A model generated the notes under the pieces. It did not search any database and had not been told where the DNA came from. It worked only from the letters and a program-made list of their open reading frames with translations. The translations under genes were made by a program, and so were the position numbers. A stretch of 30,000 nucleotides of DNA. It comes from Mesostigma viride (Eukaryota > Streptophyta > Mesostigmatophyceae > Mesostigmatales > Mesostigmataceae). Shown piece after piece: positions 11,201 through 21,574 of the stretch. The DNA lies in the NCBI GenBank assembly GCA_009746045.1, contig RPFO01001863.1, positions 1 through 30,000 on the forward strand, read 5' to 3'. How positions within the stretch are numbered: the stretch's first letter is position 1; each line of letters opens with the position of its first letter.

Positions 11201-14200
11201 GACAAGGACAAGGACAAGGACAAGGACAAGGACAAGGACAAGGACAAGGACAAGGACAAGGACAAGGACAAGGACAAGGACAAGGACAAGGACAAGGACA
11301 AGGACAAGGACAAGGACAAGGACAAGGACAAGGACAAGGACAAGGACAAGGACAAGGACAAGGACAAGGACAAGGACAAGGACAAGGACAAGGACAAGGA
11401 CAAGGACAAGGACAAGGACAAGGACAAGGACAAGGACAAGGACAAGGACAAGGACAAGGACAAGGACAAGGACAAGGACAAGGACAAGGACAAGGACAAG
11501 GACAAGGACAAGGACAAGGACAAGGACAAGGACAAGGACAAGGACAAGGACAAGGACAAGGACAAGGACAAGGACAAGGACAAGGACAAGGACAAGGACA
11601 AGGACAAGGACAAGGACAAGGACAAGGACAAGGACAAGGACAAGGACAAGGACAAGGACAAGGACAAGGACAAGGACAAGGACAAGGACAAGGACAAGGA
11701 CAAGGACAAGGACAAGGACAAGGACAAGGACAAGGACAAGGACAAGGACAAGGACAAGGACAAGGACAAGGACAAGGACAAGGACAAGGACAAGGACAAG
11801 GACAAGGACAAGGACAAGGACAAGGACAAGGACAAGGACAAGGACAAGGACAAGGACAAGGACAAGGACAAGGACAAGGACAAGGACAAGGACAAGGACA
11901 AGGACAAGGACAAGGACAAGGACAAGGACAAGGACAAGGACAAGGACAAGGACAAGGACAAGGACAAGGACAAGGACAAGGACAAGGACAAGGACAAGGA
12001 CAAGGACAAGGACAAGGACAAGGACAAGGACAAGGACAAGGACAAGGACAAGGACAAGGACAAGGACAAGGACAAGGACAAGGACAAGGACAAGGACAAG
12101 GACAAGGACAAGGACAAGGACAAGGACAAGGACAAGGACAAGGACAAGGACAAGGACAAGGACAAGGACAAGGACAAGGACAAGGACAAGGACAAGGACA
12201 AGGACAAGGACAAGGACAAGGACAAGGACAAGGACAAGGACAAGGACAAGGACAAGGACAAGGACAAGGACAAGGACAAGGACAAGGACAAGGACAAGGA
12301 CAAGGACAAGGACAAGGACAAGGACAAGGACAAGGACAAGGACAAGGACAAGGACAAGGACAAGGACAAGGACAAGGACAAGGACAAGGACAAGGACAAG
12401 GACAAGGACAAGGACAAGGACAAGGACAAGGACAAGGACAAGGACAAGGACAAGGACAAGGACAAGGAGGACAAGGACAAGGACAAGGACAAGGACAAGG
12501 ACAGGACAAGGACAAGGACAAGGACAAGGACAAGGACAAGGACAAGGACAAGGACAAGGACAAGGACAAGGACAAGGACAAGGACAAGGACAAGGACAAG
12601 GACAAGGACAAGGACAAGGACAAGGACAAGGACAAGGACAAGGACAAGGACAAGGACAAGGACAAGGACAAGGACAAGGACAAGGACAAGGACAAGGACA
12701 AGGACAAGGACAAGGACAAGGACAAGGACAAGGACAAGGACAAGGACAAGGACAAGGACAAGGACAAGGACAAGGACAAGGACAAGGACAAGGACAAGGA
12801 CAAGGACAAGGACAAGGACAAGGACAAGGACAAGGACAAGGACAAGGACAAGGACAAGGACAAGGACAAGGACAAGGACAAGGACAAGGACAAGGACAAG
12901 GACAAGGACAAGGACAAGGACAAGGACAAGGACAAGGACAAGGACAAGGACAAGGACAAGGACAAGGACAAGGACAAGGACAAGGACAAGGACAAGGACA
13001 AGGACAAGGACAAGGACAAGGACAAGGACAAGGACAAGGACAAGGACAAGGACAAGGACAAGGACAAGGACAAGGACAAGGACAAGGACAAGGACAAGGA
13101 CAAGGACAAGGACAAGGACAAGGACAAGGACAAGGACAAGGACAAGGACAAGGACAAGGACAAGGACAAGGACAAGGACAAGGACAAGGACAAGGACAAG
13201 GACAAGGACAAGGACAAGGACAAGGACAAGGACAAGGACAAGGACAAGGACAAGGACAAGGACAAGGACAAGGACAAGGACAAGGACAAGGACAAGGACA
13301 AGGACAAGGACAAGGACAAGGACAAGGACAAGGACAAGGACAAGGACAAGGACAAGGACAAGGACAAGGACAAGGACAAGGACAAGGACAAGGACAAGGA
13401 CAAGGACAAGGACAAGGACAAGGACAAGGACAAGGACAAGGACAAGGACAAGGACAAGGACAAGGACAAGGACAAGGACAAGGACAAGGACAAGGACAAG
13501 GACAAGGACAAGGACAAGGACAAGGACAAGGACAAGGACAAGGACAAGGACAAGGACAAGGACAAGGACAAGGACAAGGACAAGGACAAGGACAAGGACA
13601 AGGACAAGGACAAGGACAAGGACAAGGACAAGGACAAGGACAAGGACAAGGACAAGGACAAGGACAAGGACAAGGACAAGGACAAGGACAAGGACAAGGA
13701 CAAGGACAAGGACAAGGACAAGGACAAGGACAAGGACAAGGACAAGGACAAGGACAAGGACAAGGACAAGGACAAGGACAAGGACAAGGACAAGGACAAG
13801 GACAAGGACAAGGACAAGGACAAGGACAAGGACAAGGACAAGGACAAGGACAAGGACAAGGACAAGGACAAGGACAAGGACAAGGACAAGGACAAGGACA
13901 AGGACAAGGACAAGGACAAGGACAAGGACAAGGACAAGGACAAGGACAAGGACAAGGACAAGGACAAGGACAAGGACAAGGACAAGGACAAGGACAAGGA
14001 CAAGGACAAGGACAAGGACAAGGACAAGGACAAGGACAAGGACAAGGACAAGGACAAGGACAAGGACAAGGACAAGGACAAGGACAAGGACAAGGACAAG
14101 GACAAGGACAAGGACAAGGACAAGGACAAGGACAAGGACAAGGACAAGGACAAGGACAAGGACAAGGACAAGGACAAGGACAAGGACAAGGACAAGGACA

Positions 14201-17200
14201 AGGACAAGGACAAGGACAAGGACAAGGACAAGGACAAGGACAAGGACAAGGACAAGGACAAGGACAAGGACAAGGACAAGGACAAGGACAAGGACAAGGA
14301 CAAGGACAAGGACAAGGACAAGGACAAGGACAAGGACAAGGACAAGGACAAGGACAAGGACAAGGACAAGGACAAGGACAAGGACAAGGACAAGGACAAG
14401 GACAAGGACAAGGACAAGGACAAGGACAAGGACAAGGACAAGGACAAGGACAAGGACAAGGACAAGGACAAGGACAAGGACAAGGACAAGGACAAGGACA
14501 AGGACAAGGACAAGGACAAGGACAAGGACAAGGACAAGGACAAGGACAAGGACAAGGACAAGGACAAGGACAAGGACAAGGACAAGGACAAGGACAAGGA
14601 CAAGGACAAGGACAAGGACAAGGACAAGGACAAGGACAAGGACAAGGACAAGGACAAGGACAAGGACAAGGACAAGGACAAGGACAAGGACAAGGACAAG
14701 GACAAGGACAAGGACAAGGACAAGGACAAGGACAAGGACAAGGACAAGGACAAGGACAAGGACAAGGACAAGGACAAGGACAAGGACAAGGACAAGGACA
14801 AGGACAAGGACAAGGACAAGGACAAGGACAAGGACAAGGACAAGGACAAGGACAAGGACAAGGACAAGGACAAGGACAAGGACAAGGACAAGGACAAGGA
14901 CAAGGACAAGGACAAGGACAAGGACAAGGACAAGGACAAGGACAAGGACAAGGACAAGGACAAGGACAAGGACAAGGACAAGGACAAGGACAAGGACAAG
15001 GACAAGGACAAGGACAAGGACAAGGACAAGGACAAGGACAAGGACAAGGACAAGGACAAGGACAAGGACAAGGACAAGGACAAGGACAAGGACAAGGACA
15101 AGGACAAGGACAAGGACAAGGACAAGGACAAGGACAAGGACAAGGACAAGGACAAGGACAAGGACAAGGACAAGGACAAGGACAAGGACAAGGACAAGGA
15201 CAAGGACAAGGACAAGGACAAGGACAAGGACAAGGACAAGGACAAGGACAAGGACAAGGACAAGGACAAGGACAAGGACAAGGACAAGGACAAGGACAAG
15301 GACAAGGACAAGGACAAGGACAAGGACAAGGACAAGGACAAGGACAAGGACAAGGACAAGGACAAGGACAAGGACAAGGACAAGGACAAGGACAAGGACA
15401 AGGACAAGGACAAGGACAAGGACAAGGACAAGGACAAGGACAAGGACAAGGACAAGGACAAGGACAAGGACAAGGACAAGGACAAGGACAAGGACAAGGA
15501 CAAGGACAAGGACAAGGACAAGGACAAGGACAAGGACAAGGACAAGGACAAGGACAAGGACAAGGACAAGGACAAGGACAAGGACAAGGACAAGGACAAG
15601 GACAAGGACAAGGACAAGGACAAGGACAAGGACAAGGACAAGGACAAGGACAAGGACAAGGACAAGGACAAGGACAAGGACAAGGACAAGGACAAGGACA
15701 AGGACAAGGACAAGGACAAGGACAAGGACAAGGACAAGGACAAGGACAAGGACAAGGACAAGGACAAGGACAAGGACAAGGACAAGGACAAGGACAAGGA
15801 CAAGGACAAGGACAAGGACAAGGACAAGGACAAGGACAAGGACAAGGACAAGGACAAGGACAAGGACAAGGACAAGGACAAGGACAAGGACAAGGACAAG
15901 GACAAGGACAAGGACAAGGACAAGGACAAGGACAAGGACAAGGACAAGGACAAGGACAAGGACAAGGACAAGGACAAGGACAAGGACAAGGACAAGGACA
16001 AGGACAAGGACAAGGACAAGGACAAGGACAAGGACAAGGACAAGGACAAGGACAAGGACAAGGACAAGGACAAGGACAAGGACAAGGACAAGGACAAGGA
16101 CAAGGACAAGGACAAGGACAAGGACAAGGACAAGGACAAGGACAAGGACAAGGACAAGGACAAGGACAAGGACAAGGACAAGGACAAGGACAAGGACAAG
16201 GACAAGGACAAGGACAAGGACAAGGACAAGGACAAGGACAAGGACAAGGACAAGGACAAGGACAAGGACAAGGACAAGGACAAGGACAAGGACAAGGACA
16301 AGGACAAGGACAAGGACAAGGACAAGGACAAGGACAAGGACAAGGACAAGGACAAGGACAAGGACAAGGACAAGGACAAGGACAAGGACAAGGACAAGGA
16401 CAAGGACAAGGACAAGGACAAGGACAAGGACAAGGACAAGGACAAGGACAAGGACAAGGACAAGGACAAGGACAAGGACAAGGACAAGGACAAGGTGCTG
16501 GACAAGGACAAGGACAAGGACAAGGACAAGGACAAGGAGGACGGACAAGGACGGACGGACAAGGACAAGGACAAGGACAAGGACAAGGACAAGGACAAGG
16601 ACAAGGACAAGGACAAGGACAAGGACAAGGACAAGGACAAGGACAAGGACAAGGACAAGGACAAGGACAAGGACAAGGACAAGGACAAGGACAAGGACAA
16701 GGACAAGGACAAGGACAAGGACAAGGACAAGGACAAGGACAAGGACAAGGACAAGGACAAGGACAAGGACAAGGACAAGGACAAGGACAAGGACAAGGAC
16801 AAGGACAAGGACAAGGACAAGGACAAGGACAAGGACAAGGACAAGGACAAGGACAAGGACAAGGACAAGGACAAGGACAAGGACAAGGACAAGGACAAGG
16901 ACAAGGACAAGGACAAGGACAAGGACAAGGACAAGGACAAGGACAAGGACAAGGACAAGGACAAGGACAAGGACAAGGACAAGGACAAGGACAAGGACAA
17001 GGACAAGGACAAGGACAAGGACAAGGACAAGGACAAGGACAAGGACAAGGACAAGGACAAGGACAAGGACAAGGACAAGGACAAGGACAAGGACAAGGAC
17101 AAGGACAAGGACAAGGACAAGGACAAGGACAAGGACAAGGACAAGGACAAGGACAAGGACAAGGACAAGGACAAGGACAAGGACAAGGACAAGGACAAGG

Positions 17201-18061
17201 ACAAGGACAAGGACAAGGACAAGGACAAGGACAAGGACAAGGACAAGGACAAGGACAAGGACAAGGACAAGGACAAGGACAAGGACAAGGACAAGGACAA
17301 GGACAAGGACAAGGACAAGGACAAGGACAAGGACAAGGACAAGGACAAGGACAAGGACAAGGACAAGGACAAGGACAAGGACAAGGACAAGGACAAGGAC
17401 AAGGACAAGGACAAGGACAAGGACAAGGACAAGGACAAGGACAAGGACAAGGACAAGGACAAGGACAAGGACAAGGACAAGGACAAGGACAAGGACAAGG
17501 ACAAGGACAAGGACAAGGACAAGGACAAGGACAAGGACAAGGACAAGGACAAGGACAAGGACAAGGACAAGGACAAGGACAAGGACAAGGACAAGGACAA
17601 GGACAAGGACAAGGACAAGGACAAGGACAAGGACAAGGACAAGGACAAGGACAAGGACAAGGACAAGGACAAGGACAAGGACAAGGACAAGGACAAGGAC
17701 AAGGACAAGGACAAGGACAAGGATGGCGCAAGAAAATCCCATCTTTGTGCGTAACACCTACCCGGGCAGCTGGCAGTGTCTTGTGGGTTGCTTTTCCAGT
17801 TGCTGCCGTCGCGGCATCGGAACCCGATGACCCAGAAGCCGCCGATTTCCTCCGCTCCTTCGCCGACTTTGCTGCATGAACGCCGCGCGCCTCTTGCACC
17901 GACGATGGTGCGGGGGGAGGGGGCATTTGCTGTGCTGCCGCTGCAGCTTCCGACGGCGCGGAAGGGCCGGCGGCCGCAGGGGGCAACACCGGTGGCGGCG
18001 GAGAGCCCGGCGGCGGGGGCGCCGGCGGAGGGGAAGGCGGGTGGTTGTGCGTACAAGCACG
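4396..18061 (-). CDS. Large split gene, unknown function, RG-rich nuclear-type protein
   Basis: I do not recognise the family. Four exons join cleanly on the minus strand: 18061-17758, 9446-8293, 7622-5332 and 5212-4396. Junctions: G|GG across intron 1 (phase 1), AAAG|gtaaat to gcatgcag|GGG (phase 0), and AAAGG|gtaagt to cacccacag|GT (phase 1). Counting one missing G at each of three G-runs (7144-7152, 6367-6373, 4993-5003) gives about 1,520 residues. Order of regions: proline-rich N-terminus, a globular core (exon 2 and much of exon 3), a basic nuclear localisation signal KKKRRKR (about 5972-5992), an acidic stretch, an Arg/Gly/Glu/Lys repeat tract, a Ser/Glu-rich acidic linker, then a short Cys/His-containing C-terminal domain and a Lys-rich tail. 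The charged composition and NLS suggest a nuclear nucleic-acid or chromatin protein (inference). The first exon is uncertain. Confidence 0.7.
5332..7622 (-). CDS. Third exon of the large split gene
   Basis: It runs from the acceptor CATGCATGCAG to the donor AAAGG|gtaagt. Three protein-like frames abut at the 9-G run 7144-7152 and the 7-G run 6367-6373; one extra G in each makes a single 764-codon exon. Frame phases on both sides support this, since the frame entering from exon 2 and the frame leaving to exon 4 both continue. Contents: a charged helical segment, a globular segment ([20 protein letters not shown]), a Pro/Val/Glu linker, another globular segment ([20 protein letters not shown]), the NLS KKKRRKR, an acidic stretch rich in DDE and the RG repeat tract. 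No catalytic motif is recognised. Confidence 0.7.
5450..5830 (-). repeat. Coding minisatellite encoding an RG/KG repeat tract
   Basis: About fifteen imperfect units of roughly 24-27 bp (plus strand CGACCCGCCCCCCTCTCCGC-like), varying mainly in C-run length, yet one minus-strand frame stays open. It encodes repeats such as [13 protein letters not shown] and RAERGAGRR. Arg/Gly-rich disordered tracts are known in RNA-binding and nucleolar proteins. The opposite strand also gives a long Pro-rich frame, which is a by-product. Confidence 0.7.
7755..8224. repeat. Palindrome-cored 45-bp tandem array in intron 2
   Basis: Eleven units with palindrome starts at 7755, 7800, 7846, 7889, 7935, 7981, 8027, 8073, 8119, 8165 and 8211 (mean spacing 45.6 bp). 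Each has CCAACGGCCGTTGG, then GCGCAAGAAAAATCACACC or GCGAAAG..., then CTAATTTCCAGGTT. They fill most of the 670-bp intron 8292-7623. Units are nearly identical, so this is a tandem repeat and not a spacer array. Confidence 0.95.
8293..9446 (-). CDS. Second exon of the large split gene (conserved-looking core)
   Basis: A 384-codon open exon from the acceptor GCATGTGATCAG (an in-frame TGA lies just upstream, so the exon cannot extend) to the donor CAAAAG|gtaaat. The product is globular and of ordinary composition: [19 protein letters not shown], then [19 protein letters not shown], then [20 protein letters not shown], then [21 protein letters not shown] do not recognise the fold. This is the part of the protein best suited to a homology search. 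A chance CGGCCGTTGGCG, resembling half the palindrome unit, occurs inside the coding sequence near 8791. Confidence 0.8.
9497..10052. repeat. Palindrome-cored 45-bp tandem array in intron 1
   Basis: Thirteen units of the same family as in intron 2, with palindromes starting at about 9497, 9540, 9585, 9630, 9676, 9722, 9767, 9813, 9858, 9903, 9948, 9993 and 10039. The first and the last two are slightly decayed. The hexanucleotide array begins about 20 bp after the last unit. Confidence 0.95.
10075..17723. repeat. Giant GGACAA hexanucleotide array (about 7.65 kb)
   Basis: Roughly 1,270 copies of GGACAA on the plus strand (TTGTCC in the sense of the surrounding gene). The first 900 bp is impure, with variants such as GGGCTGGACAA, GGTGCTGGCACAA, GGCACAA and GGAGGACAA. 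Long pure blocks follow (about 10963-12468, 12505-16493, 16562-17722), split by phase-changing interruptions near 12469-12502 and 16494-16560. Because the unit is six bases with no stop in most frames, reading frames over 2,500 codons appear; these are artefacts. It sits within intron 1 of the large gene. Exact copy number in an assembly of such a repeat is unreliable. Confidence 0.97.
17758..18061 (-). CDS. Proline-rich exon of the large split gene
   Basis: It begins after a pyrimidine-rich acceptor (TTTTTTCTTTGTCGTCTGCGTGTCACAG, 18089-18062) and is open in one frame to the donor GGTAG|gtgtta at 17757. It encodes [19 protein letters not shown], an Ala/Pro stretch, a Lys/Arg patch (KSAKERRKS) and a Ser/Gly/Ala linker. 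A competing donor (CCCGG|gtaggt, 17761) would be phase 0 and does not fit the phase-1 acceptor at 9446, so the downstream donor is preferred. GTGTTA is a weak donor; RNA evidence would decide. Confidence 0.6.
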
Positions 18062-18607
18062 CTGTGACACGCAGACGACAAAGAAAAAATCCGCCGAATA
18101 TGTTAGCAAGCGGTGCGGTGCAGCACACACATCTGACAAAGCTAATAGGTCAACCCTTAAAACCGTGTCCAACTGCCCGCTATAAAAACCGGGCAATTGT
18201 CACTTTCCATGATAATGTCCACAAACCAACCTAATAGTTAGTTATGGTCCATTATAGGACACAAGCACACACATATATTCACCACCTTGGGGGTCATGTC
18301 ATTGGTCATATTGCAATGTCCTATGGGTGCCAAATATAGCACCCCCTGACAGAAAGGAAGCTAGTAAAGGGCTCATGAACACCAAGGTTGCATGTGGAGG
18401 AGCAGGGACCCAGCTGCAAGCTCTAACAATAAATGCCCACTACAAATAGCGGACAGTTTGGTTTGTGACACCTGTTAGCATTACAAAGCTCAATTCTCAT
18501 CCCGTAGCAACAAAAATGTAATGTCCGCTGTAAATATCACTCAAAACGGCTAAAGGGTTAAAACGAAGTTGTAGTTGTTTTGCGGCATCAAGTTTCAAAG
18601 TACGTAC
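18062..18607. other. Probable intron or 5' flank, no separate gene seen
   Basis: No frame of protein-like composition. If the exon at 18608-18703 is real this is its 546-bp intron, with a good pyrimidine tract at the 18089-18062 end. Confidence 0.3.
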
Positions 18608-18703
18608 TGGGATACCCTTCGCCAGCCTGCTTGGCATCCAGTAGGATAAGATCTTGGAACCAGTAAGGGGGCTTCGCTTGCTGCGGCAGATGGTGCAATC
18701 CAT
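18608..18703 (-). CDS. Possible first coding exon of the large split gene
   Basis: The ATG at 18703 opens a 32-codon frame, MDCTICRSKRSPLTGSKILS and onwards, ending at a donor CCA|gtacgt (phase 0). The next acceptor at 18062 is also phase 0, and with this exon the total coding length becomes an exact multiple of three. An acceptor-like GCGCGCAG lies 6 bases before the ATG. The C-x2-C is the only motif. Linkage is inference. Confidence 0.3.
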
Positions 18704-18714
18704 TGTGATCTGCG

Positions 18715-18985
18715 CGCAAAACATACACAAACGAACAACCCTCATAGGTTGAGCAATCCACAAAATCATGCCATTACTGTAACAACATGGGCAAAGCATA
18801 CACAAACGAACAACCATCATAGATTGAGCTAGCAATCCACAACATCATGCCATTACTGTAACAACATGGGCAAAGCATACACAAACGAACAACCATCATA
18901 GATAGAGCTAGCAATCCACAACATCATGCCATTAATGTAATAACATGGGCAAAACATACACAAACAAATAGCCATGATAGGGCAT
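18715..18985. repeat. 78-bp tandem repeat, about 3.3 copies
   Basis: Units begin with GCAAA(A/G)CATACACAAACGAA and end CATTACTGTAACAACATGG; three full copies and one decayed partial copy. The second and third copies differ at only a few bases. No coding potential is apparent. Confidence 0.85.
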
Positions 18986-19122
18986 TAAGAGAATAGCCAT
19001 GATTGGGGCAATAAGAGAATTTTTTTGTTCAATTCAATGATCACAATTTATGCACACAGTCGATGCATTCATAAATGAGGCAGGTTCTTCCGAAAATTGG
19101 CTCCGTCGTAGAGTGTCAACGG

Positions 19123-19565
19123 CCAACTTGCAAACACGCACGTTACATGATATACATCCTAGTCATTATGGTCCTATACAAACGCCAGAAGGGCCTAATA
19201 CCGGTTTAATTGGATCTTTAGCTACGCATAATAAAGTAAATGAATATGTTTTCTTGTCCTTTTTATACATTACAAAAAATCAAGTAATTAAAAGTGAAAT
19301 ACCTATTTTTATACCTCCACATCAACAAGATCAATTTAAATTCGCCCCAGAATATTTATTACTTTCTTGTTACTCTAGTGTTGAAAATAATTATGTTCAT
19401 GTGCGATATAAACCAGAATTTAGTAGTAAAGCAGAAGAAGTCGATTATTTGGGGATTTCTCTAACGCAAGCTTCAATAGCTACTTCATTTATTCCCTTTT
19501 TGGAACATGATGATGCAAACCGAGCATTAATGGGTTGTAATATGCAAAGACAAGCAGTTCCATGA
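19123..19565 (+). pseudogene. rpoB: Decayed plastid rpoB fragment (nuclear plastid DNA)
   Basis: A 171-codon AT-rich frame; from about residue 31 it matches the plastid-encoded RNA polymerase beta subunit. Recognisable blocks are DIHPSHYG, TPEGPNTGLIGSLATH and the C-terminal IPFLEHDDANRALMGCNMQRQ. In functional beta subunits the first block continues RICPIET; here R-I-C is missing (a 9-base deletion) and E has become Q. In the last block GSN has become GCN. The fragment covers only the middle of a protein of over 1,000 residues. Its composition is far more AT-rich than the surrounding genes, as expected for a plastid-to-nucleus insertion. The sequence type is algal/cyanobacterial and unlike land plants. 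Confidence 0.85.
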
Positions 19566-19785
19566 CACCAAGGTTGAGACTTACATGCATCGTTGCAAGG
19601 GTTGAAACAATAACGAAATTGTATGACCACAGACACATAAAATGGAAGGCTTGCTCAGTATTATTATTTACCCATCAATCAATTTTAAAGGCAAGGAAAT
19701 GTTGAAATACGGACGACCGTCCCAAGTTCGCCAGCATTAACAAAAGCATTTCTGTGACAAGAACAGTGGGCGACCATTCCCATTA
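19566..19785. other. Intergenic, nothing recognised
   Basis: Short gap between the rpoB fragment and the end of the next minus-strand gene. No palindrome copy and no clear AATAAA on the minus strand. Confidence 0.4.
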
Positions 19786-20572
19786 TTATCTTTTCCTCGT
19801 TTGTTTCTTCCCCTTCCCGGACTCGTATTCATAAGCGACGTCCGCCATCCCCAAACGATGCAAAATTTTGTTGGAGCTCTGCATCTTCTCCAACAGTTCT
19901 TGATCCGATTCCTCCTTTGCACGACGCGCTTCCTCTGCCTTCGCCTTTGCGGCCTCCACATCTGCATCTATATCCGCCTTCACCACCATCCTGATCAAAC
20001 GGTCCCGCTCCTCAGGCCTCGGAGCGTCGGCAGTCTCACCGGCTCTGCGGCAAGAAGAGCTCCAAAATATCCTTGTGCAGTCTTTGTGCTTCCACAAATC
20101 CATTATTCATCATCAAGGTGTACGCGCATTCACGCGCCACACCCTGCAAGGAATCCCCCATGGTAACGTTTTGCCCATGAGCAAACCCGTACGCGCTGTC
20201 CCCCTCTGCCGAAATCTCGAGTCCCTGCCTGTCGAGGCGCACCAGCTCAACTTTCCGTTCCCCAGTGTGCGTTGCCGTGAAGTGGAGGACCGAGCGTGTC
20301 ATTCCGGTCTTCCCCATCAACATCTGCAAACTTGCTACGTATGCGATCCCACGAGCGCACACGTCCTCCAACTTCTCGGCAAAAGGTAGATGTGTCTTGC
20401 AATACACATCCAATCCCTCCAGTGGTCTATCACATCTAAGAAATCCACACCCCCCGTATGGATCCTTGGCATTTTGGTACTCGAGGTCGTGCGCTTGTAG
20501 GAACTTGTAATGTTCCGCGCACAGTCCCTCGACCCTTACGGGCTCCGTACAGATTTTGCATTTCGTTGCCAT
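19786..20572 (-). CDS. Cys/His-module protein with coiled-coil tail, one frame break
   Basis: Unrecognised family. ATG at 20572, directly after CAG; an in-frame ATG at 20596 is an alternative. Two Cys/His modules stand at the N-terminus: C5-x2-C8-x9-C18-x2-H21 and C42-x4-C47-x10-C58-x2-H61, the pattern of small zinc-binding folds. A beta-rich middle follows. At 20036 the frame ends; the following frame continues at once as a Lys/Ala/Glu-rich predicted coiled coil (DADVEAAKAKAEEARRAKEE) with a basic end (KGKKQTRKR). Two explanations fit: a one-base indel, or a very short 49-nt intron (CG|gtgaga to ttgatcag|G) whose phase matches. There is no long homopolymer at this break, unlike the other broken frames here. 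The protein is about 255-260 residues when joined. Confidence 0.65.
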
Positions 20573-20795
20573 CTGCGCAATTGCCATGAGTCCCATACAG
20601 CAGCCATTGTATAACAGGGGCAATAAGGACCGTCAGAACCCCCTCTGGCGTCTTTCTCACACAATTCTCAATCTAGTCTTGTTGTGCAATAATTGTTGGT
20701 TCAAAGGTCCGTTCAAAGAAGTTTTATGAGACAAAATAAATTAGTTTCAATTACACGCATCAGATTAATCAAATCATATTTTCTCCCTCTCTTTC

Positions 20796-21380
20796 TTACT
20801 GAGCAATTCTGTCCATCCTGCCCCTCTTTGCCGGCTTCTCATCAATCTCCTCATCAAAATCACACACACGTCTAATCTGCTGTCTAATCTGCTCTACCAA
20901 CCCCCCCTTGCGCATCAGGTCTTTCACCTCCCCCTTCAAGAGCGCTGTCACGAGTCGCGCGCACTCATACGCGGACTCCGTGGCCAGGTCCCTTCCCATA
21001 TCATGCCACACTTTGGCCGTTGGACAGTCGGGATGGTCTCCCATGTAAGCCCACACATGCCTTGGCGGCTTGTCCTTACCGCCTATCCCCTCTCCAGGTC
21101 GCATCTGTCCCACCTCCTCTATCACCCACTCTGCATCACGCAGCATGAATCGAGGCTTCTTGTCAACATAGTACAAGACCAAAACCATGTTGTTGGGCCA
21201 AGGCTTCCACTTTTTCGTCACGATGTGACGGTCAATCGTCATCAGCCCGCTCTCGATTTCGGCAAACAACGCCCCCCATACGTCAGAATGCTTGGGACAG
21301 AACCACTCGCTTTCCGTCGGCACTCCTTCCCATTGACAATCCGGATGTTCGCATCGAATGGGGTCATCGAATGAGGTCAT
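20796..21380 (-). CDS. Cys/His-module small protein
   Basis: 194 residues from the ATG at 21380, which directly follows an acceptor-like GTGCACAG. One module C10-x4-C15-x12-C28-x2-H31 at the N-terminus, then a mixed alpha/beta body (NNMVLVLYYVDKKPRFMLR), a helical segment (ESAYECARLVTALLKGEVKD) and a basic tail (KPAKRGR) that could be a nuclear localisation signal. The 7-G run in this gene keeps its frame. It shares N-terminal design, orientation and spacing with its neighbours, so a diverged tandem paralogue is likely. Function unknown. Confidence 0.7.
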   Translation of the reverse strand: MTSFDDPIRCEHPDCQWEGVPTESEWFCPKHSDVWGALFAEIESGLMTIDRHIVTKKWKPWPNNMVLVLYYVDKKPRFMLRDAEWVIEEVGQMRPGEGIGGKDKPPRHVWAYMGDHPDCPTAKVWHDMGRDLATESAYECARLVTALLKGEVKDLMRKGGLVEQIRQQIRRVCDFDEEIDEKPAKRGRMDRIAQ

Positions 21381-21434
21381 CTGTGCACATCGATATTTTT
21401 TACACCACCCGCAAACGCACGCATTCAGCAGGGT

Positions 21435-21482
21435 CAACGGCCGTTGGCCCTGTTAAATTCCACACACCCCAACGGCCGTTGG
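21435..21482. repeat. Two intergenic palindrome copies
   Basis: Core CAACGGCCGTTG at 21435-21446 and full CCAACGGCCGTTGG at 21469-21482, between the start of the 20796-21380 gene and the end of the 21575-21919 gene. Confidence 0.9.
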
Positions 21483-21574
21483 CCTTAGACGCACAAAACT
21501 TGACACCATCAGGCGATTTTTTCCAAATGATTCTTCTTTATTAAATAAATTTACATTCATCCTAAAATCACATT

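Noticed and set aside
17757-17762. Donor GTAGGT at 17761 for the proline-rich exon
   Set aside because: It has a better consensus than GTGTTA but gives phase 0, while the acceptor at 9446 needs phase 1; that acceptor cannot be moved because of the nearby stop codon.
9972-18196. Reading frames of 2,500-2,700 codons on both strands encoding KD, RT, GQ, SL, PC or LV dipeptide repeats
   Set aside because: They are a by-product of a six-base unit without stop codons. The same stretch is open in nearly all frames, and splice evidence places it in an intron.
18181-18196. TATAAAAA as promoter for the large gene
   Set aside because: It is on the plus strand and lies inside the likely intron, so it faces the wrong way.
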